Of a stretch of DNA of 64,000 bases, positions 49,191 to 57,625 are shown piece by piece. This DNA is from Pseudonocardia kujensis (GTDB taxonomy: Bacteria > Actinomycetota > Actinomycetes > Mycobacteriales > Pseudonocardiaceae): positions 62,001-126,000 of the forward strand of contig NZ_JAJSOK010000003.1 in NCBI RefSeq assembly GCF_021283305.1. Reading direction: 5' to 3'. The notes beneath the pieces are model-generated. The model worked only from the letters and a program-made list of their open reading frames with translations, searched no databases and was not told the DNA's origin. The position numbers were made by a program, and so were the translations under genes. Every line of letters starts with the position of its first letter. Within the stretch, counting starts at the first letter, position 1.

Positions 49191-50519
49191 TCAGGATTCG
49201 GCGCGGCCCGGGCGCGGGCCGCGAGCGATGGCCCAGACCGACACCAGGCCGATCGCGGCCGCGAGCATGACGAAGAAGGCTGGTGAGGTCGGGTTGCCGG
49301 TGGTCTCGACGAGCCACACGCAGAGGGCGGGCGCGGTGCCGCCGGCGATGATCACGCCGAGGTTCCAGCCCAGGGACGTGCCCGTGAAGCGGATAGCCCG
49401 CGGATAGATCTCCGGCGAGAGCGAGTAGCCGGTGACCTGCAGGAACGCACTGTTCACCATGATCGCGAGGAAGGCCACCCCGGCGAGCGCGAGGCTGCCG
49501 AAGCCCATCAGCCACATCGCGACCCAGGTGACGGCCAGGTACCCGACCATGCCGATCGCGCCGAGTCTCGGCAGGTCGACCCGGTCGCCGAGGCGTCCGA
49601 CGGGCAGCATCAGCAGCGCGGTGATCATGACGACGGCGGTGGTCACCCAGTACACGGCGGTCTTCGGGTACTCGAGCCGCTGGATCAGGTGGATGCTCAC
49701 GTAGGTGAGGCCGAAGTAGGCGGTGCCGTTGACGGCCGCGGAGAGGCCGGCGCCCTTGAGGATCGCGCGCCAGCCGACCCGGATCACGTCGAGCAGCGAG
49801 GTCTTCTTGCCGTCGATCTTCGCGACCGGGTGCGCCTCGCCGGTGATCCGGCGGCGGATCAGGAAGCAGACGACCGTGAGTGGTAGCGAGAGCAGAAACG
49901 GGATCCGCCAGCCCCACTCGGCCATCTGGTCCGCGGTGGTGAGCGCGGATGTCAGGCCGGCGATGGCGGCGGCCAGGCCGAACCCGAACGTCGCGCCCGC
50001 CGGGTTGAACGCGCCGAAGCGTGACTTGAACCGGTCCGGCGCTGCCTCGGAGACGAAGGTGGCCGCGCCCGCGACCTCGGCGCCGACCGAGAAGCCCTGC
50101 ACCAGGCGTAGCACGATCAGCAGCACGGTGGCGGTCACGCCGATCGTGGAGGTGGTGGGCAGCAGGCCGATGAGCGTGGTGGCCACTCCCATCAGCAGGA
50201 TCGTGGCGACGAGCACCTTGCCGCGGTCGACCCGATCTCCGACCAGGCCCAACGCGATACCGCCGAGCGGCCGGGCCAGGTACGCGGCGGCGAACACCAT
50301 CAGGGTGAGCAGCAGCGAGACGACGGGATCGTTGTTGGGGAAGAAGAGCGGGGCGATGAAGACGGACAGGTAGCCGTAGGAGCTGAAGTCGTAGCCCTCG
50401 ATGAGGGTGCCCGCGCCGCCCGCGATCGCGGCGCGGCGGCTGTTGCGGGGCGGTGCGGCGGTGTCGGGAGACGCGGCGGGGCCGCCCTCGGGCTCGGAGA
50501 TCGTGGCGTCGGTGGCCAT
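49191..50519 (-). CDS. MFS transporter of the metabolite:H+ symporter (MHS/ShiA) type
   Basis: A 442-residue membrane protein with 12 predicted segments. GTLIEGYDFSSYGYLSVFIA begins segment 1, the motif-A loop is GDRVDRGKVLV, and RLVQGFSVGAEVAGAATFVSE is the MHS-family signature (GxSxGGExxGA-like). The family takes up organic acids such as shikimate, citrate or alpha-ketoglutarate with protons. The ATG at 50519 is preceded by three 10-bp tandem repeats. It is a likely uptake system for this operon's substrate. Confidence 0.92.
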   Translation of the reverse strand: MATDATISEPEGGPAASPDTAAPPRNSRRAAIAGGAGTLIEGYDFSSYGYLSVFIAPLFFPNNDPVVSLLLTLMVFAAAYLARPLGGIALGLVGDRVDRGKVLVATILLMGVATTLIGLLPTTSTIGVTATVLLIVLRLVQGFSVGAEVAGAATFVSEAAPDRFKSRFGAFNPAGATFGFGLAAAIAGLTSALTTADQMAEWGWRIPFLLSLPLTVVCFLIRRRITGEAHPVAKIDGKKTSLLDVIRVGWRAILKGAGLSAAVNGTAYFGLTYVSIHLIQRLEYPKTAVYWVTTAVVMITALLMLPVGRLGDRVDLPRLGAIGMVGYLAVTWVAMWLMGFGSLALAGVAFLAIMVNSAFLQVTGYSLSPEIYPRAIRFTGTSLGWNLGVIIAGGTAPALCVWLVETTGNPTSPAFFVMLAAAIGLVSVWAIARGPRPGRAES

Positions 50520-50532
50520 GGGGTTCCCTCTC

Positions 50533-50562
50533 GGCACTGAGCAACACTGAACAACACTGAAC
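50533..50562. repeat. Three 10-bp tandem repeats upstream of the MFS gene
   Basis: Units GGCACTGAGC (50533-50542), AACACTGAAC (50543-50552) and AACACTGAAC (50553-50562); the last two are identical. The 10-bp period puts each copy on the same DNA face, as for cooperative regulator binding. They lie 14-43 nt upstream of the MFS ATG inside the 104-nt gap that separates two long minus-strand gene runs. Confidence 0.7.
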
Positions 50563-50623
50563 AGGGACGTCCGGTTGGGACGAACAGCATGTGCCCCGGC
50601 GGTCCCCGAACCGCCGGTCGGAA

Positions 50624-51568
50624 CTACAACAGGGCGATCGCGTTCGCCGGCGAGCTGACGCCACCCGGGATCGGCAGCGGCACCCCCACGAACAGGAACT
50701 CCGCACGGCCGTGCGCCGCGCAGGCGGCGGCCAGGGCATCCAGGTCGAGCAGCTCGGCCAGGGCGAAACCCAGGGCCGGGATCAACCGCCGGTGCAGCGA
50801 CCCGTCCTCCCGGGCTCCCGGACCCCGCTCGACGGCCGGGTTGTCGACGGCGACCGCGGCGACGCCGGTGTCCCACAGGAACCGGGCGGTCGACTCGGCG
50901 CCGGACAGACCGGCCCACGCCTTCACCGCCGACGGCATGTCGTCCCCCGCGGCCTGGCGCCTGCGGTACTCGGTCGTCCAGCCGAACCGGAGCACCAGGA
51001 CGTCGCCACGCCTCAGCTCCACATCGGACTTCGCGGCGATCGCGGCCAGGTCCTCCGCCGTGACGGCCTGGTTGTCGAACGGGTCGATGTCCATGTGCGC
51101 GGCGACGTCCAGGAGCACCCCGCGCCCGACGATGCCACGGGCGGCCCAGTGGTGGATGCCCAGGGCCGAGGCTGCCTCGGCCTGGTCGGTGAGCCCACCG
51201 AACCAGCCGTGCTCACGTGCCCGGACGTGCCCGAGGCCGTCCCACTGCGAGGACGCCTGCGGGTTGAACGCGTCGAGGGTGTCCTCGAAGGTGTTGCGGT
51301 CATGGGCGTACACGGTGTGCGCGGTCGCCGGTCGGCCGAACAGCGGTGGGTCGAAGGAGTCCAGCGCGAGGTTCAGCGGGAACGCCTCGCCGGTGCGGAC
51401 CAGGCCTGCCGCGCGCACGACCTGCTCCGGCGCCAGCCGGAAGAGCGTGCCCAGCGGCGCGGGGAGCACGTCCCAGGCGTGCCGCACGCCGAGCTCCCCC
51501 AGGAGGGGCAGCTCGTCGTAGCGTGGCTCGGTCACCGCGTTGCTGGGCGACCTCGCTGGCTCGGTCAC
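50624..51568 (-). CDS. Cyclase-family protein, large subtype
   Basis: A 314-residue PF04199-like protein of the longer subtype. Its motif reads SSQWDGLGHVRA near residue 110, in which Gln-Trp replaces the HxGTHxD start of the metal motif but the Asp and His are kept. It has no signal peptide. It probably hydrolyses a cyclic ketone, lactone or amide; the subtype has no firmly known reaction that I can assign. The GTG at 51568 overlaps the ligase stop (GTGA). It ends the run SDR-BCCP-BC-CT-ligase-cyclase. Confidence 0.8.
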   Translation of the reverse strand: MTEPARSPSNAVTEPRYDELPLLGELGVRHAWDVLPAPLGTLFRLAPEQVVRAAGLVRTGEAFPLNLALDSFDPPLFGRPATAHTVYAHDRNTFEDTLDAFNPQASSQWDGLGHVRAREHGWFGGLTDQAEAASALGIHHWAARGIVGRGVLLDVAAHMDIDPFDNQAVTAEDLAAIAAKSDVELRRGDVLVLRFGWTTEYRRRQAAGDDMPSAVKAWAGLSGAESTARFLWDTGVAAVAVDNPAVERGPGAREDGSLHRRLIPALGFALAELLDLDALAAACAAHGRAEFLFVGVPLPIPGGVSSPANAIALL

Positions 51569-53124
51569 CGGGCCACCTCCTTCTCCCGGTCCCACGCCGC
51601 CCCGACGCCCTCGCCGCGCAGCGCGTACTTCTGGATCCGGCCGGTCTCGGTGCGCGGGAAGTCCTCGCGGAACTCCACGTACCGCGGCACCTCGTGCTCG
51701 GCCAGCCGACCGCGGGCCCATTCGACGACCTCCGCGGGCTCCAGCGTGGCGCCGGGCTTGAGCACGACGAGGATCTTCACGTCGTCCTCGGACAGCTCCG
51801 AGGGAACCGCGACCGCGGCCGCCTCCTGGATGTCCGGGTGCGCGGTGATCGCCTTCTCCACGAGGAACGACGAGATGTTCTCCCCGCGGCGGCGGATGGT
51901 GTCCTTCATCCGGTCCACGAACACGTGGTAGCCGTCCTCGCGCCGGTAGCCGGCGTCGCCGGTGTGGAACCAGCCGCCGCGCATGGCCTCGGCGGTCTTC
52001 TCCGGGTCGCGGAAGTACTCCGTCATGAAGGCGCCGGGGATCCGGGTGCGGGCCAGGATCTCCCCCGTGACACCGGGCGGGCACTCCAGGCCCTGCGGGT
52101 CGACGATCTTGACCTCGTCGTGGTCGATCGCCACACCGATGGTCCCGGAGCGGGTGTCCGACACCGGGTTCTTGCAGGCCATGGTGCCGGTCTCGGTCAG
52201 CCCGTAGCCCTCCACGATCTGAAGCCCGAAGCGCTCCTCCAGCTTCCGGTGCAAGGCCTCGGGCACGGGCGCGGCCGCCATGAACCTCAGCCGGTTGCGC
52301 TGCTCGACCTCGTCGGTCGGGCGCTTCTCCATCAGCGTGAGCATGGAGCCGAGCAGGTTGGTCACCGTCGCACCGGACTCGTCGATCCAGCCCCAGAAGC
52401 GCGACAGCGAGAACTTCCCGTTCAGCGCCACCCGGCCGCCGCAGACCAGCGCCGGCATCACGGTGCACTGCTGGGCGTTGCAGTGGAACAGCGGCAGGCA
52501 GGTGTGCAGCACGTCGGAGGAGTCGAGCCCGTAGTGCTTCACGAAGTACCGACCGGTGTTGAGGTAGCTGGTGTGCGAGAGCACCACCCCCTTGGGCGGG
52601 CCAGTGGTACCGGAGGTGTAGATGATCGACATCGGGTCCAGCAGCCCGATCTCGACGTCCGCGGGCGTGCCGGGGACGAGCAGCTCGGCGGCCGGGGTGA
52701 CGACTCGCCAGGCCAGCTCGGGCAGCGGGTCGATCCGGTCGAGGTTCGCCACGAGCTCGGCGTCGACCACGATGCCGACGGCGCCGGAGTGCTCGAGGGT
52801 GTAGTGCAGCCCCTCCCCCACCGACGAGGCGTTGACCGGCACGGACACCGCACCGGCGCGGGCGATGCCGAAGAAGACGTACAGGAACTCCAGCGAGTTC
52901 GTCATCAGCATCGCGACCCGGTCACCGGGTCGGATGCCGCGGGACTGCAGCGCCGCCGCCACGTTGCCCGAGCGCTCGTGCAGCTGCGCGTACGAGACGC
53001 TCTCCCCCTCGAACGTCACGAAGGTGCGGTCGGTGTGCTCGGCGGCCCGCGCGGCGATCAGCGCGGGCACGGACCCCGCGGGCAGTGTGAAGCCCGCGAC
53101 CACAGTCTCGACGCCGGAAGTCAT
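51565..53124 (-). CDS. AMP-forming acyl-CoA ligase (crotonobetaine/carnitine-CoA-ligase-like)
   Basis: A 519-residue ANL ligase. A3 is IIYTSGTTGPPKGVVLSH near residue 180, an LPLFHCNAQQ segment follows, A8 is YHVFVDRMKDTIRRRGENIS near 410, and the A10 Lys is in RTETGRIQKYALRGEG near the end. The RRRGENIS version of A8 is typical of the CaiC-like group. The ATG overlaps the carboxyltransferase-like stop (ATGA), so activation of an acid and the biotin-dependent step are co-expressed. Confidence 0.92.
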   Translation of the reverse strand: MTSGVETVVAGFTLPAGSVPALIAARAAEHTDRTFVTFEGESVSYAQLHERSGNVAAALQSRGIRPGDRVAMLMTNSLEFLYVFFGIARAGAVSVPVNASSVGEGLHYTLEHSGAVGIVVDAELVANLDRIDPLPELAWRVVTPAAELLVPGTPADVEIGLLDPMSIIYTSGTTGPPKGVVLSHTSYLNTGRYFVKHYGLDSSDVLHTCLPLFHCNAQQCTVMPALVCGGRVALNGKFSLSRFWGWIDESGATVTNLLGSMLTLMEKRPTDEVEQRNRLRFMAAAPVPEALHRKLEERFGLQIVEGYGLTETGTMACKNPVSDTRSGTIGVAIDHDEVKIVDPQGLECPPGVTGEILARTRIPGAFMTEYFRDPEKTAEAMRGGWFHTGDAGYRREDGYHVFVDRMKDTIRRRGENISSFLVEKAITAHPDIQEAAAVAVPSELSEDDVKILVVLKPGATLEPAEVVEWARGRLAEHEVPRYVEFREDFPRTETGRIQKYALRGEGVGAAWDREKEVAR

Positions 53125-54590
53125 CGGTTCCTCCTCCCGAGCCGGATCTCGAAGCCCGGCCGGGACACGTGCAGGGACGTCACCGAGCGCTGCTCGGCGA
53201 TCAGGTCGACCAGCTCGTTGACCACCGCGTTGGCTGAGCGCCGGGGGTCGGTGCGGATGGGGCCGGCCTTCTTCATGGTGTCCACCTCCTCGTCGGAGGT
53301 CATGTAGCGAAGCAGCAGCTCCTCGTCGGAGAGGCCCTTCGGGAAGCCCCGTCGGATCTCGGAGATGCTCGGTTGCGGCCGGACCCAGTCCGCCAGCGCC
53401 TTGGCCCGGTCGCTGGTCAGCACCTTGTCCGCGACCTCGGGGTCCAGCGGGTGTGCGAGCGGGCCGTAATGCTCCAGGGCGTAGTGCACGACCTCGTCGG
53501 GGACGAGCTTGTAGCGCTCCCCCGCGACGATGTTGAGCACCGCTTGGATGCCCACGAACTGGGAGAACGGGGTGGCCATGATCGGGTGCCCGAGCTCCTC
53601 GCGCACCCGCGGGATCTCGGCGAGCACCTCGTCGAGCCGGTGGGCCATGCCGTGGGTGGCCAGCTGGTTCTTCAGCGTGCCGGTCATTCCGCCGGGGAGC
53701 TGGTGCTGATAGATCCGCGGGTCGTACTCCGCGACGGCGCCGGGCTCGAAGCCGGCGTCGCGGGCGGCCCACTCGAAGTTCTCGGCCACCGGGGGCAGCC
53801 GGTCGAGGTCGAGCCCATGGGACAGGCCCATGCTCTCCAGGATCGGCAGCATTCCCTCGGTGCTCGGCAGCGACGGCCCGTTCGCCATCGGCCGGGACGC
53901 CGTGTGCAGGATCGTGAACCCGGCCTTGAGGCCCTCGATGTAGTTGTGCTGCGCCAGCCCGGTGCTCGCGTGACAGTGCAGTTCGAGCGGAATGGTGCCG
54001 GTCGCCGCGCGGATCGCCGGCAGCAGGGTCGCTGCCCGCTCCGGCTTCAGCACTCCGGGGGCGTCCTCGACGTAGATCGTCTCGACGCCTTCCCAGTTCG
54101 ACATCTCCTTGGCCCTGGCGGCGAAGAACGCGTCGTCGTGCACGCCGGTCAGCCCGTACATGATCGACGGGACCGCCTTGCCGCCCGCGGCCTGGATGAC
54201 GTCGACCAGACGCTTCATGGTCGGCATGTCGTAGAGGCAGTCGTAGATCCAGAAGCTCGTCACGCCGTGGCGGATCAGCGTCTGCACCCACAGATCGATG
54301 ATCGCGTCGGGGGCCTGGGCGAAGCCGATCACCGCGGTGGTCCGCATGCCGGCGCGTACCTCGCTGGTCGGCAGGTTGTGGACGAGGAAGTCCGTGGACT
54401 CCCACGGGTCGTCCGCGAACTCACGCAGCAGCACGGTGAACATGCCGGGTCCGGTCAGGTCGACCGTCCGGAAGCCGGTCTTATCGAGGTGCGGCAGCGC
54501 GTCCGCGGCCTGGTAGGCGCGCATCCGCAGGCCCCACAGGCTCTGCTGACCGTCCCGCAGGGTCTGGTCGACGAACTCGACGTCAGGCAT
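53121..54590 (-). CDS. HMGL-like biotin carboxyltransferase-family protein with altered active site (copy 2)
   Basis: A 489-residue paralogue of 36042-37508, co-encoded with biotin carboxylase and BCCP. DQTLRDGQQSLWGLRMRAYQ starts at residue 7. The HxH metal pair is in LELHCHASTGLAQHN. The carbamyl-Lys motif is replaced by VEDAPG and the catalytic-Thr motif by GPSLPS. The operon context argues for a real biotin-dependent carboxylation or decarboxylation, while the substitutions argue against ordinary pyruvate or oxaloacetate chemistry. The ATG overlaps the biotin carboxylase stop by 8 nt. Confidence 0.82.
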   Translation of the reverse strand: MPDVEFVDQTLRDGQQSLWGLRMRAYQAADALPHLDKTGFRTVDLTGPGMFTVLLREFADDPWESTDFLVHNLPTSEVRAGMRTTAVIGFAQAPDAIIDLWVQTLIRHGVTSFWIYDCLYDMPTMKRLVDVIQAAGGKAVPSIMYGLTGVHDDAFFAARAKEMSNWEGVETIYVEDAPGVLKPERAATLLPAIRAATGTIPLELHCHASTGLAQHNYIEGLKAGFTILHTASRPMANGPSLPSTEGMLPILESMGLSHGLDLDRLPPVAENFEWAARDAGFEPGAVAEYDPRIYQHQLPGGMTGTLKNQLATHGMAHRLDEVLAEIPRVREELGHPIMATPFSQFVGIQAVLNIVAGERYKLVPDEVVHYALEHYGPLAHPLDPEVADKVLTSDRAKALADWVRPQPSISEIRRGFPKGLSDEELLLRYMTSDEEVDTMKKAGPIRTDPRRSANAVVNELVDLIAEQRSVTSLHVSRPGFEIRLGRRNR

Positions 54591-55953
54591 CGAGGTACTC
54601 CTCCTCCAGCCAGCGCGTGGTGACCGGGCCCGCCCGGAACTCCGGTGTCTCCAGCACGGCGAGCTGCAACGGGATGGTGGTCTTGATGCCCTCGATGCGG
54701 GCGCCACGCAACACCTTGATCATCTTCTCGACGGCCTCGGCGCGGGTCGGCGCGTGACAGATCACCTTCGCGACGAGCGAGTCGTAGAAGGGCGAGACGA
54801 CCGCGCCCGGGTGGGCGAAGGTGTCGATCCGCACGCCTGTGCCCTGCGGCAGCGCCCAGCGCGTGATCGTGCCCGGGGTGGGCAGGAAGTTCCGCTCCGG
54901 GTCCTCGGCGTTGATCCGGATCTCCACCGCGTGCCCATCCAGCACGACGTCCGCCTGTGTGAAGGACAGTGGCAGCCCTGCGGCGACGCGTAACTGCTCG
55001 CGGACGATGTCGATGCCGGACACCATCTCCGACACCGGGTGCTCGACCTGGACGCGCGCGTTGACCTCGAGGAACACGAAGTCCCCGCGGTCGACGTCCA
55101 CGAGGAACTCGACGGTGCCCGCGCCGACGTAGCCCAACTCCTCGGCGAGCCGCACCGCGGCGCTTCGGATCTCCTCCGACAACGCCGTGGGCAGATCGGG
55201 GGCCGGGCCCTCCTCGACCAGCTTCTGGTGCCTGCGCTGGGTCGAGCAGTCCCGGTCGCCGAGGTGGCAGACGGTGCCGTGGGCGTCGGCGAGGATCTGT
55301 ACCTCGACGTGGCGAGCCTTCGCGACGTAGCGCTCCAGGTAGAGCCGCCCGTCCCCGAAGGCCTGCTCGGCCTCGCGGTGCGCGGTGTCGAAGCGGGCGC
55401 CGATCTCGGCGGCGTCCCGGATGATCGACATGCCGCGCCCGCCGCCGCCCGCCGACGCCTTGAGCATCATCGGCAGCGACCCGCCCGTGTCGAGCACCTC
55501 GGCCAGGGCCTCCTCCGCCTCGGCCCTGCTGGTCAGTGGCGTGCTGCGCCCACCGATCGGGATACCGGCCTTCTCCGCGACCTCGCGGGCGGTCATCTTG
55601 TCCCCCGCCCGCCGCATGATGTCCCCGGACGGGCCGACGAAGATGATGTCGTTCTCGGCGCAGGCGTCCGCGAGCTCGGGGCGCTCGGAGAGGAACCCGT
55701 AGCCCGGGTGCACCGCGTCGCAGCCCGTGGACAGCGCCGCCTGCACGATCCGGTCGATCGCCAGGTAGCTCTGCCCCGCCGCGGCCGGACCGATGAGGAC
55801 GGTCCGGTCCGCGAGCTGGGCGGCCTGGGAGTCGACGTCGGCCTGCGAGACGGCCAGCACGGTCTCGATACCCTCGTCGAAGCAGGCGCGCAGGATCCGC
55901 AATGCGATCTCCCCGCGGTTGGCGACGAGGACGCGGTTCAGCCGGTCAGGCAT
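54583..55953 (-). CDS. Biotin carboxylase subunit
   Basis: A 456-residue biotin carboxylase of AccC length. VANRGEIALRILRAC is at residue 10, the ATP-grasp Gly-rich loop is KASAGGGGRGM near 165, DRDCSTQRRHQKLVEE near 235, and FLEVNARVQVEHPVSE near 290 contains the catalytic Glu and Arg. It carboxylates the biotin of a BCCP with bicarbonate and ATP. It overlaps BCCP upstream and the carboxyltransferase-like gene downstream, by 8 nt each, so the three make one enzyme. No AccA/AccD-type carboxyltransferase is nearby. Confidence 0.95.
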   Translation of the reverse strand: MPDRLNRVLVANRGEIALRILRACFDEGIETVLAVSQADVDSQAAQLADRTVLIGPAAAGQSYLAIDRIVQAALSTGCDAVHPGYGFLSERPELADACAENDIIFVGPSGDIMRRAGDKMTAREVAEKAGIPIGGRSTPLTSRAEAEEALAEVLDTGGSLPMMLKASAGGGGRGMSIIRDAAEIGARFDTAHREAEQAFGDGRLYLERYVAKARHVEVQILADAHGTVCHLGDRDCSTQRRHQKLVEEGPAPDLPTALSEEIRSAAVRLAEELGYVGAGTVEFLVDVDRGDFVFLEVNARVQVEHPVSEMVSGIDIVREQLRVAAGLPLSFTQADVVLDGHAVEIRINAEDPERNFLPTPGTITRWALPQGTGVRIDTFAHPGAVVSPFYDSLVAKVICHAPTRAEAVEKMIKVLRGARIEGIKTTIPLQLAVLETPEFRAGPVTTRWLEEEYLDA

Positions 55954-56470
55954 CAGGCCGGATCGCCACCAAGGGCGTCCCGAACTCCACGTGCTCGGCG
56001 TTGGCGGGGAACACCGCCGTGACCGTGCCCGCGACGTCCGCCACGACGTTGTTCATCAGCTTCATGACCTCGACGATGCCGATGGTGTCGCCCACCGCGA
56101 CGGTCGAACCCACCTCGACGAAAGGCGGCGCGCCCGGGGAGGGCGAGCGCCAGAACACGCCGACGCTCGGCGCCGTCAGGACGTGGTCGTCGGCCGACGG
56201 CGTGTCCTGCGGCTGCGGCTCCGCCGGGGCGGCGTGGGCCGGCGCGGCGGGCGCGACCGCGGGAGCGGGGGCCGCCGCGGCGGGAGCCGGTGCGGGTGCG
56301 GCGAGGGCCGGGGCGTTGGCCACGGCGACCGCACCGGCCGCGCCCGGGGCGGGCAGGTCGTTGCGACCCACGGCGATCCGGACGTCGTCCACGACGATCT
56401 CGGCCTGGTCCCAGCTGGACTTGTCGAGCGCGTCGAGGACGCGCCCGATGTCGTCGGGGGTGAGTGGCAT
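55946..56470 (-). CDS. Biotin carboxyl carrier protein
   Basis: A 174-residue AccB-like BCCP. A short N-terminal helical region precedes an Ala/Pro linker (about residues 45-85). The C-terminal biotinyl domain has the modified Lys in IVEVMKLMNNV near residue 136 (canonical EAMKM with Val). The layout is AccB-like although the carboxyltransferase downstream is pyruvate-carboxylase-like, a mixed combination. The ATG at 56470 begins the family start MPLTPDDIGRVLDAL. Confidence 0.93.
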   Translation of the reverse strand: MPLTPDDIGRVLDALDKSSWDQAEIVVDDVRIAVGRNDLPAPGAAGAVAVANAPALAAPAPAPAAAAPAPAVAPAAPAHAAPAEPQPQDTPSADDHVLTAPSVGVFWRSPSPGAPPFVEVGSTVAVGDTIGIVEVMKLMNNVVADVAGTVTAVFPANAEHVEFGTPLVAIRPDA

Positions 56471-56496
56471 GACGCTCCTTCGCGGGCGTGAGTTCT

Positions 56497-57324
56497 CTAC
56501 TTCTCGCAGTACCCGAGGTCGACTCGCATCTGCATACCGGTCACGTAGCGAGACTCCTCCGAGGCCAGGAACAACACCATGTTCGCGATGTCTCGCGGCT
56601 CGACCCACTTGTGCGGCAGCAGGTGCAGCGACTCGAACACCTGACCGAAGTCGTCGCGGCCCGGGTTCTCCAGATCGGGCCGGAACAGGTGGTACATGGC
56701 GTCGTTGTGGATCATGTCGGTGTCCACCGACGTCGGGTGCACGGTGTTGACCCGGATGTTGAACTGCCCGAACTCACCCGCCAGGGCCTTCATCAGCCCG
56801 ACGACGCCGTGCTTGGCCGCGGTGTAGTGCGCCAGCGTCGGGAAGCCTTTGATGCCCGCGGTAGAGCTGGTCAGGATGAGCGACCCGCTCTGCCGCTCCT
56901 TCATCCCGGGCAGCACCGCCTGGCAGGCGTTCCAGACACCCGTCAGGTTGGTGTCGATCATGTCCTGCCAGGTCTGCTGCGCCATGGTGTCGCTCGGCTC
57001 GGTGCTGAAGATGCCGGCGTTGGCCACCAGGACGTCCACCGGCCCGACCTCGGCCTCCCCCGCCTCCAGTGCGGCCTTCACGGCGGCCGGGTCCCGCACG
57101 TCCGCCTGCTGCGTGACGATCCGCCGGTCGAGGGCCTCGACCTGCTTGGCCGTCTCCTCCAGGTCCCCGGCGTTCGCCATCGCGTACGGCACGCTCGCGA
57201 TCTGGTCGCAGAGGTCGACCGCGATGATGTCCGCGCCCTCCTCGGCCAGCCGCAACGCGTGGGCGCGCCCCTGACCGCGCGCAGCGCCGGTGACGAAGGC
57301 GACCTTCCCCTCGACACGTCCCAT
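56497..57324 (-). CDS. Mycofactocin-type short-chain dehydrogenase (carveol-dehydrogenase-like)
   Basis: A 275-residue SDR with signatures of the mycofactocin-coupled group: GAARGQGRAHALRLAEEGAD, a long DLCDQIASVPYAM insert after the nucleotide motif, AHYTAAKHGVVGLMKALAGE, and MYHLFRPDLENPGRDDF near residue 220. These enzymes oxidise alcohols such as carveol with a tightly bound NAD that is recycled by mycofactocin. It heads the BCCP-BC-CT run, 26 nt upstream of BCCP, next to TetR-type palindromes. No mycofactocin biosynthesis gene is in the window. Confidence 0.88.
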   Translation of the reverse strand: MGRVEGKVAFVTGAARGQGRAHALRLAEEGADIIAVDLCDQIASVPYAMANAGDLEETAKQVEALDRRIVTQQADVRDPAAVKAALEAGEAEVGPVDVLVANAGIFSTEPSDTMAQQTWQDMIDTNLTGVWNACQAVLPGMKERQSGSLILTSSTAGIKGFPTLAHYTAAKHGVVGLMKALAGEFGQFNIRVNTVHPTSVDTDMIHNDAMYHLFRPDLENPGRDDFGQVFESLHLLPHKWVEPRDIANMVLFLASEESRYVTGMQMRVDLGYCEK

Positions 57325-57365
57325 CTGACAGCCCTCCTCGTCGAGTCCCACAGCATGTGCGCGGT

Positions 57366-57389
57366 CGAACCTACCGACCATATGGTTCG
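57366..57389. promoter_or_regulatory. Palindromic operator candidate upstream of the mycofactocin-type SDR
   Basis: Inverted repeat CGAACC (57366-57371) ... GGTTCG (57384-57389) enclosing ACCATATGGT (57377-57386). It lies 42 nt upstream of the SDR ATG in the 301-nt divergent gap with the TetR gene at 57626, so regulation by that TetR is plausible. Confidence 0.5.
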
Positions 57390-57477
57390 ACCACAATCCC
57401 TCCGCCGCAGAAGCCGTCGAGCACCCATCTCTCCTGCGCCTCTACGTGCTGAGTAACCGGATCCCGGCGAAGATGGA

Positions 57478-57524
57478 CCACGACCGTTGGTAGTAGAACC
57501 AGACGGTTGGTTGTATGGTCGTGG
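57478..57524. promoter_or_regulatory. Nested inverted repeats with candidate TetR operator
   Basis: Outer arms CCACGACC (57478-57485) and GGTCGTGG (57517-57524); inside lies CCAGACGGTTGGTTG (57499-57513). The complement of the latter, CAACCAACCGTCTGG, recurs with one mismatch at 60972-60986 upstream of the LLM oxidoreductase gene. It is about 100 nt upstream of the TetR ATG. The rest of the gap, 57525-57625, shows nothing further. Confidence 0.55.
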
Positions 57525-57625
57525 GGAAGACTTGCCGGGACCGGTCGCACAGCCGCGGCCCGTCCACCTGAGACACTGCCGGCGGCAGCGGGGACGACCG
57601 GGCCGGCGACGACGAGGGGACAGCG

